Positions 12,701 through 27,700 of a DNA stretch of 64,000 bases are shown piece after piece (within the stretch, counting starts at the first letter, position 1; each line of letters opens with the position of its first letter). Location of the stretch: NCBI GenBank assembly GCA_012934845.2, contig WNNJ02000555.1:1-64000 (forward strand). Direction: 5' to 3'. Under the pieces are notes generated by a model. It saw only the letters and a list, made by a program, of their open reading frames with translations. It did no database searches and was not told the DNA's origin. The translations under genes were made by a program, and so were the position numbers. The DNA is from Pomphorhynchus laevis. Its lineage: Eukaryota; Acanthocephala; Palaeacanthocephala; Echinorhynchida; Pomphorhynchidae.

Positions 12701-15700
12701 GAATTCAAATATCGATATGGTGTTAAAATAAATTTATATATTAATTTATATAATTATGTATAAAAATATAATATATTTATATATTTATAAATTTTATATT
12801 TCACTGGTTTCTTCTAACATCGTCAGAATATAACTTTTTAATCACCTGCTGTGTCCATTAAAATAATGTTCTAGCAAAACACTTTATGATAGTAGGATCT
12901 AGCGAAATATAAAAATAATGAATTACTTTCGTCGATCCTGCTCAAAAATTAATTTTTTATTAATATATGCACTATTTAATGTATTGGAATTTTGTCATCT
13001 TATTGATCTAAATGTATATTTTATAAAACACATTAGAATTTTCTTTACAACTATTTGAAGGTAATTTGTATGATCTATCGACTATATATTGTTTAATATA
13101 TACTTGTGCAATACATACATGGATCGTCGTATTTTTAAACGGTAACGTCAAGTTTTCTAAATTTGGTTCGCTCTAAATTTGTAATTCTTGAGTGAATTTA
13201 TATCCAGGTTATCGTAAGATAATCACGATATATTGTGTCTGCGAACGTGCAAACTAAATGAATGGCATATATGTTTACCCTTGTATGAATTATTAATTTT
13301 AGAAGTATATATTATGAATTATATTATTTACTTACTATATTATTTATTTGATACTTACTACAGTTATACATGCTTTATAGTTTATCTTTATTTTTACGAT
13401 GATTTATAGTCCACCATTTTATTACACCGAAATATTTTTATACAATCTGCTAATGATCGTTAAAGGAGGATTACTTCCTTAAATATGTTTGACATGAGTA
13501 GTATAGTATTCACACTATATATAAATGATTTTTTATACAACGTTTCGATCAAACTTTGTGATCCTTTTTAATTCAGTACACCACTCCTTTTATTCTTATT
13601 ATTATGTAAATAGTCGATTTAACGAATAAACTGATTTTTTTTTGATTTTTTATATTAAAAATATTATGGTACAAACCATTAAATGTTAAGCATTTGCAAG
13701 CTAATAAATTTTAAGGTAATATAAATGAGCACGGCTAATCGATTATGGCCAATTTGGATCAAAAATAATTAAATTTTACTAATATTTTATTCTTATTGTT
13801 AATAATTTTCGAAAGTTGATGCAAATTGTGATTAAAATAAAGATAGTATTTTCAAGGGTTGTAAGTAATCGATTAATAGAATTAAATTGTAGATAGATTT
13901 CACGTGTTTAATTTATATTATTTAATGTAACGTTGATTAATGCATTTTGGAAAAATGAATATTAAATCCACATTTTTAATATAATCTTCATTAATATAAA
14001 ATAGCAGAAACAAAATCAAAAATAATAATGTACAGGAATATTACTTTATTACATACTTGATTGCAATAAAAAATGTTTTACATTTATGCAGAACATAAAT
14101 GTAGATTACCAAACACCGTAATGTAATCTTTATTAGGCAGTAATTCAACTTTAACACAATTTATTTATACTTCAAGGATAAACGAATTCTGTTTATCTTT
14201 GATGAGAGGAGTAATCTAAAGTGGATCCTTTGATGTAATAGTTAAAGTTTTTCTTAATACACATTTTTAAACATCATTTATATAATTAAAAGGAGAGTCA
14301 ACACTCGATTCATCACCACAAAAGGCCAAAGCATTTGATAAATTGTGGCGTAATTACAACAGTGCGTTAGCTCTCTTATCGTACAATGTGTGCTTTGAAA
14401 TAATGCATATTTTCAATACATTTTGAAAATATACATATTGAAATTATAATATTAATAATATTATTTATTAATACTATTTATTAATATTATTACTTATCAA
14501 TGTATTCTATATATTAATAATATGAGTTCCTGAATTGTGTGATATTTTTTATATATGAGCTATAGGCATAGTTTTATTATTAAAAATTAACTTTGTTCGT
14601 CGAAAATCAGCAAACTAAAAGTTTGCAAGTTTATTTTTCTGCTATGTGGGATTTAATATAATATGTAATGAGTAAATATTTTCTACTTTACTATTAAGTG
14701 AACAATGATATCAATAAAAGCAAAAATAGCATATATATGAGTTTTAGTGTTATAAAATTATAGGTATTATAATGTACATACGAGCTTAAAACATGTGCAT
14801 ATAAAAAGTGCCATGGCATATAAGTATCACAAATCTAAATGGTAATAAGTGTTCATTCTTGTAAGTAAATATTATAAATGTATTATCTAAAATATATTTT
14901 AATGTATATTTTATAAACAAGTAGAATGCTTAAGATAATTACGGAAATCAGTTCCCCTGATATCTTACTATAGTCGAACTAACTTGATGAATAAGAATAT
15001 TAATGCAACTTGTATTTGCCTGTTACTATTGTATAATACAGTATCCCCAGGTTTTAACCCGAAAATAACCTACGTTATATAGTTATATATTACCGTTCAT
15101 ACATATGAATTAGCATATATCATTTGTTATTTAAAAGAAAACAACATATTTACATTAAACGCAAATTTTTAAATTATACTATTTTTAAGTATAAATAAAA
15201 TAAATATGAATAATACTAAATTGAATGAATTAATTTAATTAATTTTATTTAATTTAAATTTTTATTATTTAATTTAACTTTTTTAATTAATTTAAATTAT
15301 AGTGTGAATTATACTATAATTTAAATTGTACTATTGTATAGTATAAATAAAATAAATTTGAATTTTTTAAGTTATGGTATAGGTTATTACACCTATAATT
15401 GTTCCGTCGTTAAAACGGGTCCGTCGTTAAATCGTAAATTAATTAAGCAATTAATAAATTAGTTACTGCTAATTAAATTAAAAATCATTTAATATTTAAA
15501 ATGTATCAATCTAAATGAAATGATAACTATGCAAAATATGTAACGTCAAAAGCTTACATAATATGTATATTTGAATTTTAAAACTGTTAGTATTTATTTT
15601 TACTGTACTGTATCAAGCTTTTAAATATTTAAGAATGATAAAACATTTGGGTACAAATTTTTTGCCTAATAGTATAAATTGTTTCGTTGAATTTTAATTT

Positions 15701-18700
15701 TTATACATTAATGATTTGTATGATAGAAATATTAAATAAATATCGATAAAAGATTTTATTATTGTGTGAAGCAGATTATGCTGTACATTTAATAAATTAA
15801 TTTAAACTCATTAAATCATGAATATAATAGATTAAATATAATCAAGAAAATATGGTTTTCCATAATTCATTTAAATATTATATATTTAAATTAATTTATT
15901 TAGGACGACCTTGAATATATTCTAATAAAAAATTGAATATTAATTTGGCAAAAATCTTAATGTAATTTTTTATTGGGAAATAATATAATATATATTCAAC
16001 TATATTTAATTTGTGGAGGGAGTGAAATTATTATTTTCATTTAAAGTCAAATTTTCGTTAGCTAATTGTTATCATCCTCAGGATAAGATTATAATATAAT
16101 GGGCAAAATTATAATGTGATATATTACATGATGGACAAAATTATAATGTGATATATAATTTCATCCTCAGAACAAAATTATAATGTGATAATTTCGTCCT
16201 GCGGATGATAGCAGTTAGCTTTTGAAAATTTAACTTTTAATAAAAATTATAATTTTACTCAATTTATCCTTCTTGTTACGTTATATTATTGGATGAAAGC
16301 ATAAAAAATAATAGTTTCAAATAATGTTTTAATATTTAATATTAATAATTACATGATTTATAATTTAATTTAACAATTAGATAATTATATAATAAAATAA
16401 TAAGATATTAATAGTAATTGTGATAACTTGTTAAGAAACTAAATTGTTCTAAACACACGAATTCAGTATGATATTTAATAGCATCTACTATTACTATCAG
16501 ATAAATGAAATCCTTAACGATATTAAACTAATATTCATTATCTAAATATATTCAATTCTAAATAATCAACAGAATCTTTAGCCCATAAATCTAACCCATA
16601 AAATTGAACAATTGAACCCATATCTTTTCACACATAAAATTGAACAATTGTTATAAAGAATTAAATTAAATGTAAGAAAAAAACTTTCATTATAATTTGA
16701 ATATACATAGGCACAAATACTTTGTATTAGTTAAGAAATTATCTGCAAATATATCTTTATTGATAGCAAAGGCAAGTAAAAATTTCTATAAAAGTAAATT
16801 CGTTAACGGACTCACTATGTAATTTTGGAAAAGTATATTATCTTTAAGATCTAAAGAAAATTGCACTCTGTATAAATCCGATCTTAGGAATATAATATAC
16901 ACGATACACTCAAAACTTACAAATCCTTCTGTCGAACTAGGTTATTGCGGGATTTCTCATTATTCATCTGATCTTCTTACTGGCCTGAGTAATTGCATCC
17001 ATTAACAACTGTTCTTGATACGTGATACCTTTGTTGATTGACATAAAGTATATCAAGACTTAGCACACCTATCTAAATTTAAATCAGATGTCCATAGCCT
17101 TCCAATTGGGTAATTACAGAAATTGCCTGCATAATTGCTAATCATTTATCCATGCTGTTCACTAATAAGTTTATATAGGGGTTTGCTTATTCTATTTTGA
17201 AGCGTTCGAAAGTAATATTGGTTTCCAAAGATAATAAGTCGGTATCAGTAAACTCATTTCGTCCAAAATCCTTAATTCCCTTAATCACTAAGCTTCTCGA
17301 GAAATGCCTAAGGCGTCGCATTGTATCGCAGTGTTTGACTTTTTTAAATCATAATCAATTTGCTTTACATCGAGGTGGTAGCATCATAAGGCCTTGATAA
17401 CAATCCACGAATTTATACTCAAGAGTATTGACTCAGGCTAATTTCCGTATGTTTAATGTAATCAAGCAGATCTCTCGAAGGCATTTGACACTGATAGACC
17501 AAGATGACTATTGAAAAAAAAGCAAAAGCGGATTTCTTTTCAGTTACTGGCCTCATATTTTTGTAAATGAAAACAGTTTATTTACCATGATTTTGTTGAA
17601 TGATCGTGGCGTATACAACACTTAGATGTTCCACAAGACAGTCTTTTTATCAAGTTTATTGTTTGCAATGTTTTGGATGACTTTGAAGTTTGTTGTGATT
17701 ACAGCATCTGACTAAAATACGTTGATAACATAACTATCATAAACGTTGCACCAAATGTATTTGAATCATCTGGAACAGCTGGTAAGGAAGTATATAATCT
17801 TCAAACATGGACCTGTTCCAACAGCTTTCGATTAAACCTTATTAAATCTAAGATCATAAACTTTGTTATGAGATCAGTTGAATGAATAATAAATCAGATG
17901 GACAGATTTGGATTAAAAAGAGTCAATACAATCGACATCTTAGATGGGAGCAAATGTGCTTCTCGGCTATTTATTCTTCGCAAACTAAAGCAACTGCAGT
18001 TATCAAACGTTCGGTATGGTACAACACTATCACTTATTACCTACACCTACCCGCTTTTTGCCAATAATTCATAGTCCTATCTTTCAAAATTAAAAGCTAT
18101 TCACTCTACTGGTTATCTACAATATAGAATTCAAAGATTTTGATATAATATTTCGAAGAATATTTACTAAATTAGCAAAAGATATGCTATTCATCCTGCA
18201 AGCATCGACTCTTTGCAGAATATTTTTAAAAGATCAAACAACTAATTATTACCTTCGTACAAATAAACAATTTCTACGCTCATAGATGCAACTAGATAAA
18301 GCAGTCAACAGTTTTCTGTATCGTGATTTAAGTCATTGTTAAATTTGCTGTGTGTATACATTATTTTTCATTGTGATTTCGTAAATATTGTTGTCAAATG
18401 GCTCTGGCTAATATAGTTGCCTTCAATTTTATTATTATTATTTTTGTAAATTGCAAGATAACAGCATATTATATTGTATTATAAACTGCAATTTGTTTTG
18501 TTAACGAAGCAAATTTCTTTGTTAAATTGTTTGTAATAATAGATTACTATGTGTCTACTAATTGGTTTTTCTTTCTGAATTTAGTTTACTATTTGTTGGC
18601 GAATAGTACAAATATATGATAAATATATTATATAATATTACTATAATAATATATCATAATATATTATTAAATATAAATTCTTTAATTGTTATAAATGATA

Positions 18701-21700
18701 TTTGATTAAAATTAGTTAAAATTGCTTATAATCGCTTTTGTTACAACTGAATTTACAATAAAGTAGAAAATGGCATTAATAATCCAATAAAGTAGTTATT
18801 CTTATATTCTTATTATAAATATATCTTAATTAAACATTTAATTTTAAAATGTTTATCTTATATTTACAAATTAAAATATAATTACCAATTCATGATGAAT
18901 GGTTTAGGTCACTTCTGATGCTAATTAAAATAAGGGTTGGAAACAAATATTTAAATATTCAAATGTAAATCTATTCATTATATTTTCTATTAACGCATGC
19001 ATACTTGCAATTTTTAATGTTTAATTGGCATATAAATATGTGACAATTTTATTTATCAGTTATAATTCAACTCACAGAGCATAATCAGCAGGTAAGCCCT
19101 CCTATTTATACTTAACACCCATTATTAAAATGCTGAAGAATCCTTCTGGTTATGATTTATACTTAAAGCCATAACTGTAAGGACCAAGTATTTGTGACAA
19201 AGTATTAAATCTCAACCATTGCCAATTAATTTGTAAGAATATTATAAAAATATTAACAACTTCATTGGCTGGGCAAATCAAATTTATGTTAAAATGGTAG
19301 TAAATGGTGCTAAAATGATATCGCACTAAAATGGAAATACGATTTCTCTGAAAAGTTATTTTTTCTATGAAGCCATATCTGTATAATTTATAACAAACTA
19401 TAATTTTAGCACAAAAGGCAATTTTTGAAAAATACTCAATTTACAGGGAAAGAAAGTAACATGTATAAATGCCTTAGAATATTTTTTTTTCAATTAATCG
19501 CTTCAAGCGAATTACATATGCCAGAAAAAGAACTAAGTATTTGTAATCATGCCTATTGTACAGATAAGATAAATAAATCCATTGAGCAGTTTTACATGTA
19601 ATAAAATTAGAATGGCATACAAAATAATAGCTAAAATCTGAAAGCATAATATTCCCGACAAATCATGTTGTAAAAAATGCAAATTATATATGGCAGGTGT
19701 AAAAACGTAGCTATAGAAATTAATATGTTTTAATTTAAATTAATTAAGAAAAATTGTTGCAAGCAATTTGAATGTTCTAACCGTTTCTAATTATCTTATT
19801 TGGCATCTAGGTTTGAGGTAGACAAATATTCGAAATTCGTACATTATAAATTTAAATAGACACCATCAGCACATTTATATTTTTGGTCAAGTATAAATAT
19901 CAAATGGCTTAAAATTTATTAAACGTTTTAATATATTGATTTAATAAATTTAGATAACATCTGATGACTTGAAAGGTTTTCATAAATACCAAAACTTAAT
20001 TTACGAAAATTACAATAACGGGTGTGTGCTGTGAAATCTTGAACTCCAAATGTTTGATTTGCACATATAGAGATTTCAAGACAATTTGTAAAATTCGAAT
20101 TCCTAATTGTAAAAAACGAATTGTCGTGTATTTACAACAGTTGATTAAACATACTAAAACAAACATGCTCTCGAATAAAACTTTGTGTTTTTTTTTAATT
20201 TAGTTATTGCCAAATAAGATGTTTCGATTTTATAAACAGAAGATTTAAAATTAAAATTAAAATCACTGAACATATTCTTTGTATTGATTGTATATGCATA
20301 ATAATAAGTAGTTTAGTAACTCACCTATTAGTGCACAATCATGGGTACTTCGACATAGATTAACTCTAAATTAGAAAAAGAAAAAATTTTAATTTAAAAA
20401 AGATATTGAAGATTAAATGAAAGTAGACACAAGCACTAAATGCCAAGAAATAGATAACATTAAATAAATATGTGACGTAACTACGCACTTCATCATCGTT
20501 GAATAAATAAGAACTATTTTGCTTGCAATACTTGTCAATCTTTTAACAATCCTTTTTGGAATATGTAAGGACAGCTTTGATTGCAACACGTACTATTTAT
20601 TTAAAAATAATAAATTACATTAAATGTTTTTAACATTTAATAATTGATTTATTATTATCGCTGTTAAACAGCTCTTATTGCTGATCTGGCATTCCTACAC
20701 GAATTAGAAGAAACGTTAAATACGATACAAATACAATCGTTTTCGAAAACATCAAAATAATATGTAGTAATACAAATAATAAGGTAATTGTACAAAGTAA
20801 TTGTATTACTGCATTAGCATGAAGTAATAACATTAGGGGATTCATCTTTGGCAGATCATTATGTCTTTAACAGATCATTTCATATTTAACAGATCGTTAC
20901 ATATCTTAAACACTAAAACAAGAGCTTTCAAGAGTATGCCTATAAATGAATATTACACAAATAATAATAGTTAACGAGTGTAAAGTATTCAAAAGTGAAG
21001 TCGGAGGATGAAGTTTAATTCGAAACTTTTTCGATTTGTGATTTATCTATAATTTCAAGCATTATGGACAGTAATTCTTCAACTAATTAAAAGAAGAATT
21101 ACGTATTTAAACTTTGCATGCATAATTCGTGGTTCCAAACAAAAAATAGTATTTTTAATAGTTCATAATAATCCATTATTGATAAAGAATTTTTGAAGCT
21201 GGATCAAAAAAGAGGAAAATTTTTTTTGATATTTTTCTAACTTCTGTTAGCATCTTCAGAAAATTACAAATGGGCGATTTTCTGAAGATGCTAACAGAAG
21301 TTATCTAAATATCAAATAAAATTGTCCTTCTTTCTTTGATTTAGCTCCAATAATTCCTTAAAATGTAGCATTTTCAATTTACAAAGTTTATATTAAAGTT
21401 AAATAAATATTTATTTTAGTATCAATATTGCCTGGTGTTTCAATTCTGTCAATTATCATCAGGCAATATTACATAAATTGAATCGTAAAATCAGAGCATA
21501 ACCGAATTGTGAAGGCATTTTTTCCAAATTATTTAAGAAATAGCATTTACCATTAATAAACTTTTCCACAAACTATAGTTTATTTGTGGTTGTGGAATAA
21601 TATTCTGTTTAGACTAAAGAACATTATCACATATCCATACCAAGATTGAACGTAATTGAATAGAATGGTTCCATTCTATTTGTTCCTTTTTTACTGGCAA

Positions 21701-24700
21701 AAACCTTTGTAAAATGTTGTTTCACTAAACTGAAATCTTTTTTTAATATAGATCAAGGCATATTTTTATAACAAAAAATGGAAAAATTCGCATACATTCA
21801 CTCTTGGATGTACTTACTCCTCGGGTAAAAATAAATAAGAAAACAAACAAATCAAGACATCTACAAAGTCTGAGAGAAGCTTAAACCTGTCATCAAAATT
21901 TTGATTACCTTATACATTGGACAAATGTGTTGTCGTGTTCATTTTATGGACTAATTTCAGAAACGTAAAAACTTTAATACCGAGTTGGTAAATATTACCA
22001 GAGTCTGTATATGCACAAATTCAAAATTATCGGCCAATACATGTTTAAAAAGTTGTGTCGATAAATGTCAAATCAAAGATCATGGTTAAATTACAACGTT
22101 CCTTATTCAATGTAAATGTTAATGGACACTTGATTGATTTAGCGTGTCAGACTATTAAATTTATGTTTAAAAACTTTTATTTTAAAATATTTTATAAGAT
22201 CACGTTTATATAGCAGATGACAATCAACAATAAAATACTGCTATTTCCAATGTCGAAAATATAGTCTACTCACTAACCTTGTGACTAGAATAGCGACATC
22301 ATAGCTTATTTGTTTATTATTTTCGTCATAAAACTTTTGTCGCTTTTGCCAATTACAAAATTTGAGTAGAGCATCCTCCGCGAGTGTAGGAATAGTAATT
22401 GGATTCTAAAATTAATAATACAATAGACTATATTGCTGAATAAACTGTTTGTAATTATTCTGAAGATGATATTAATACCTATCGAAATATTGTAATTTTT
22501 GGAATAAAGCTAATTTCTTCGTTTCTGTAAATTTATAATTTTGGGAATTTTGCATAAATGGCAAGCCTGCTGCTTTTGTGTTTGAATAAACAGTTTGTAA
22601 TTTATTTAATTTATACGAATGAACTGTTTATAATTTATATAATTTATGCGAATATATTGTTTATATCGAATATATTGTTATATTGTTTATACGAATAAAC
22701 TATTTGTAATTTATATAATTTATACTAATAAAGTGTTTGTAATTTATATAATTTATACGAATAAACTGCTGGTAATTTTCCTGAAGATGATATCGAAATA
22801 ACTATCGAAAATTAACTATCGAAATATTGAAATTCTGGAATAACAACAAATTGTTTCATTCTTGTAAATTTATAAAACCACAAAAAAATAAGTGGATATT
22901 TTCTTGCTGAAGAATTTCAACAATTTATTTCGTTTTGATAGAAAATTTACATGAACGATAATCAATAATCGATAAACGATAATTGTAATTTTAACAATAC
23001 GATAAATAAGTACGACATACTGTAACATCCTGGTTAGTTACATTATATATATTAATAACTATTTAATTTTTACATATGCTCAGAATATGTATCACGTATT
23101 ATCCGAGTTGTTTTTCGAATTTTGTAAAATTCCAAATTTCACACACGAAATAAATATATTCGAATTGTTTAAAAGCATTCAATATAATACAAAATTAAGA
23201 TTAATTTCACTTTGGAAATACAATTATTGATTAAACGATCTGTGTATATTGCATGCCTATATGACCTATCATGTCGTATAATGGTCGGTAGTTTAAGTAA
23301 AATAAGTTTAAGGTTTTATATTTTTGTTGCGGGATCATATTCTAAGAAAATACATTAATCGTTAAATGACCCAATATACGGAAGAATCCATGCATCCTCT
23401 CTTTTGATAATATACATTAAACAAGTATTATGGTATTTCTTGTTCTAATCAGAACGCGCCTAATCATGGCAGCTCAATTGTGGCCACTCATTTGTGACAA
23501 GCTCAAATTGACATCAAATACAAAACGTTTATATTTTAATTGTCGAAATTGGGTATGGTTGATAGTACAATAAAATCTTGAATTCTTTGATTGTCAATAA
23601 CTTTATGTTTTCTTTATATCACAGTTGTGTCATGATAGATTTCTGCAATTTAAATGCGTTGGAAGTGATATCAAAATTATTGTAATACAAATTTAAGGCT
23701 TTTGAAAAGTGGATGACTTTATGTACAACGTAATTACACCTAAATCCATAATATACAGTAGTGATGTCGTTAGTGGACATTTCAAAATGTAATCGAGCAA
23801 CAAATGATCATAAGGATATATAAATTCAGTTAGATAAATAATTGAAGAGATGATGCCTAAAGTATACGTATCGTTTAGCATATGACAATATTTCATTGTT
23901 AACAACTATTCGAATATTTTGAAGAATATAACATGGGTCAGAATAAAATAAATAGAAAGGTAAATAAACGGGGCATAATAAGTTAGTAAAAACATAAAAT
24001 TTAAGTTTTATTAATCAGTCACATAATTTTAAAGTACCTCAAGGCACTTGTTATACAAAAGCGATCAAAATTTATCTACTAATAATTATGTTATAAAAAT
24101 TAACTATTAAAGATATAACTTTTCAAGTCTCGTCAGATGCAAATATACGCAATTTGGTCCGTAACGGTGTGACTGCTAGTGCAAAAGCTCTCAATTTTTG
24201 TACATTACTAAAAATTAATATGCAGGTATCTTTACTAATACCAACACTTTAACACATATTAAGAATTGTTAAATTTTCAATATTTTGTAAATTTAAACAT
24301 ACAATTATTTTCTAGATAAATTGTTTAAATGTATCACTTGCCTAACAATGATGTGATCATATAATAATCTATAAAATCGATTATGTTTAAAATTAAAAAA
24401 TAGGTCAAAGTAAAACATTTTTGTTAATTTTTTATCTAACTTACTACTAAAATCTTTAACACTTTAACGCTTTTACAATAAATCAGATCAGCTAACAGAG
24501 TATACATATTTTATACTATTTATAAATAATAAAATACGAAATAACAAAATAATTAAAAATAAAATTAAAAATTAAATAATTATAAATAAATAATTATTAA
24601 AAAATATTTTAGTTCTATTTATAAAGTTAAAATTAAAATTTAAATATGAAATATAGATCAATTTTTATAAATTGACTAATAAATAACATACGTTGTATCA

Positions 24701-27700
24701 GAATTAAGATTAGGGGTCATCAGCGGGAACTGCTATGCTATCATATTTCGGTCTCTATTGCTCGACCTAACACAGCAGCGGGGTCAAACACGTGCTAATA
24801 ACTTTTTTGTTCTGATGAAATTTGATTATCTAGTATTATATTCTAATATAAAGTATATTATTTATTATAAATTCATACAAATTTTCCGCTAATAATTTTA
24901 AATTTATTTTTGATATTATTGTATTGGTTTATATATTTTACTATTTTCTGTTTAATGATATTTTCATAGTAACGAAGTTTAAAATATGACTCTATTAAAT
25001 TATTTAAATGATTTTGAAGACAGCCGATACCGTTACATATTTTTGCAATTCTTAAAATTTCATTTTTGGTGCATTATATTATATGTTATGCATGAATGCT
25101 AATGCAAAAATATGTTTCTTGTAAATTTAAATATGCTTGATGGTATTTTTATAGTAACCTAGTTTAAAATATGCATATATTAAATTATTTAAATGATTTT
25201 GAAGAAAGCCAATATCATTACATATTGTTGCAATTCTTAAAATTTCATTATTTAATGTATTATATTTTATATTATATGGTATGCATGAATGATCATGCAA
25301 AAATATGTTTCTTGTAAATTTAAAAATGTCATCTTTACTATATAAATTAAAAGTAGTTTTTATTAATGTTAATTTAATGTTCATATCTAGATATATACTT
25401 CTTGATACTAAATATCGGTTTTATTAAGAAGGAGGATATCTGGATAAATTTTTTCGCATATTAAATAAAAATTATTAGGGTTAAATACACATATATCATC
25501 AATGTATCGAAACATTTTTCATATCTTTATAAAATTAAGATTTATTTTTGCATAGTTATGAACAAATTCATATTCTATAAAGCTTAAAAATAAATTAATT
25601 ATAATTGGGCTACTATTACTTCCCATTAGAACACATTTTATTTGTCTAAATATAGATGTCCGTACATTTAAATAATTGCGATTTATTAAAATATTTATGG
25701 ATTCTATTAATTCGAATTTATCCATATATTTATATTTACTTGATGGCTTAATTTTTGTAAGATAAGCATTTTAGTTATTATAGCATATGTATGTATATCT
25801 TTTTCCGAATATAAGGTTAATTAATTTTACTAACGCTTCTTTAATATCTACTAAATCTAGATTTGTATAAAGCGAACTAAAATCGTATGTATTTATATTT
25901 TGAAAATTTATTCCTTTTGTCTGTTCTAAAAATTCTTTTGTAGAATTAATACTGATTCTTTTGTTAAATTAATAGTATCATTAATTTCGATTACGTATGA
26001 AATATTTTTATAGTCCTGCCTCAATAATGCGATCATTCGGTTAATTACATATTACTTCCGAAAAGTTCAATAGTGTTGTATGTTTTCATAATGTTCCTTA
26101 CGCTTGTAAAACATTCAAAAACGGTAAAAAATTTTTATTATTTTAATTATTTCATGAAAATCGGCAGAAAATAGTTTCTGCACTTCGATGAACTAATGAG
26201 TTCAATTAAAAACTATTTTTATAACGGACGAAATATACCTGTAATTGAACAACTTGTTTTTTTATCAAAACATGTTTCTTCAACAAAGTATGTTCTTTAC
26301 TCAATGTCTAATCAAAATTTAATAAAATATAAAAATGCTAGTTTATTAAGCAACTTAGCTTTGCAGGATTAAAAAATACACAAAACAAAAACAAAGTGAA
26401 CATAAACGTCGCAAAACTGCAGTTAATATAGTAGCTTTTTCTTTGTTATAAACCAGATTTCAGCATGGTGATGAAAATATCGAATTTGGGGCGCAGTTTG
26501 TAAAATATGTAAGGGAACGAATCCCGCATTCACAGTCTCAATGTTTGCCAGTAACCACAAATTTAGCACAGCACAGTTGAAAATATGTTAAAGTGTTTCG
26601 TACTCTTGGAAACGGGAACTCACATATACATGAATGATATTTCTCATTAAATAGAATATACCCAGAACACAGCTTATTATGATATTCATGTAGCGGAAAT
26701 CGTCAAATTAAAGGGCGTTTAGATGTTCTCGAGAATTGACAAACAACTTTGATCATTACTGGTGTAAGCAAAAACTCTTGGATACATACGTGATAACTTT
26801 CACAAGAAATGCGTCAAGTTGGAACTATATAAGTCGGTTATTGGTAAATCTAGAACTTTGCGGTTTACACAGACAAAGGACGTATTTGCGATAGAAAAGT
26901 CAGTATTGAAGGTATCACGTATGGAAATCACACGTATGAACTCATATCTATTTATCGGATTTTGGCAGATTAAGGACGCATTCGCAATATAAAGAGCAGT
27001 ACTGTAGATATTACGTATGAAAATCACACGTATGGATTATATTTAAATATAATTAATACATTAAATATATTTAAATACCACGTTTGGATTCATACTAGAT
27101 TAGTTTACCAAGAAATGTACCAAGTTGCAACTAAATTCATCAATCATTGGTTAATCCAGAAGTTTGCTGATTTGGACAGATAAAGGGCGCATTCTCGATT
27201 GAAAAGACAGTACTGAAGGTATTATATTTGGATTAATGGATTCGTATATCATATATTTAAATATCAGTTTGGGATTCATGTGGAATTACTTTCCCAAGAA
27301 ATGCGCCGAGTTGCAACTAAATTCGTCGGTTATTGGTTAATCCAGAACTTTGCAGATTTGGACAGATAAAAGACACATTCACAACATAAAATGCAGTAAA
27401 AAAACTGCATTAGAAAAAAAATATTATTAAAAATAATATAATATAATATTATTAATCATTATTAAAAAAACTGCAACATAATACTGTAGGTATTTCGTAT
27501 TAATATCACACGTATGGACTCATATCTCACATATTTAAATATCACGTTTGCATTCATACGGGATTACTTGTCCAAGAAATGCGCTAAGTTGCAACTAAAT
27601 TCGTCGATTATTAATCAATCCATAAGTTTGTGCATTTGGACAGATAAAGGGCGTATTCGCGATAGAAAAGACAGTATTATAGATGCGCATTTAGGAAACA

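Noticed and set aside
23400-23905. Moderately complex sequence considered as an RT or exon
   Set aside because: Fragments in both strands gave no ordered motif; the similarity to RT blocks was too weak.
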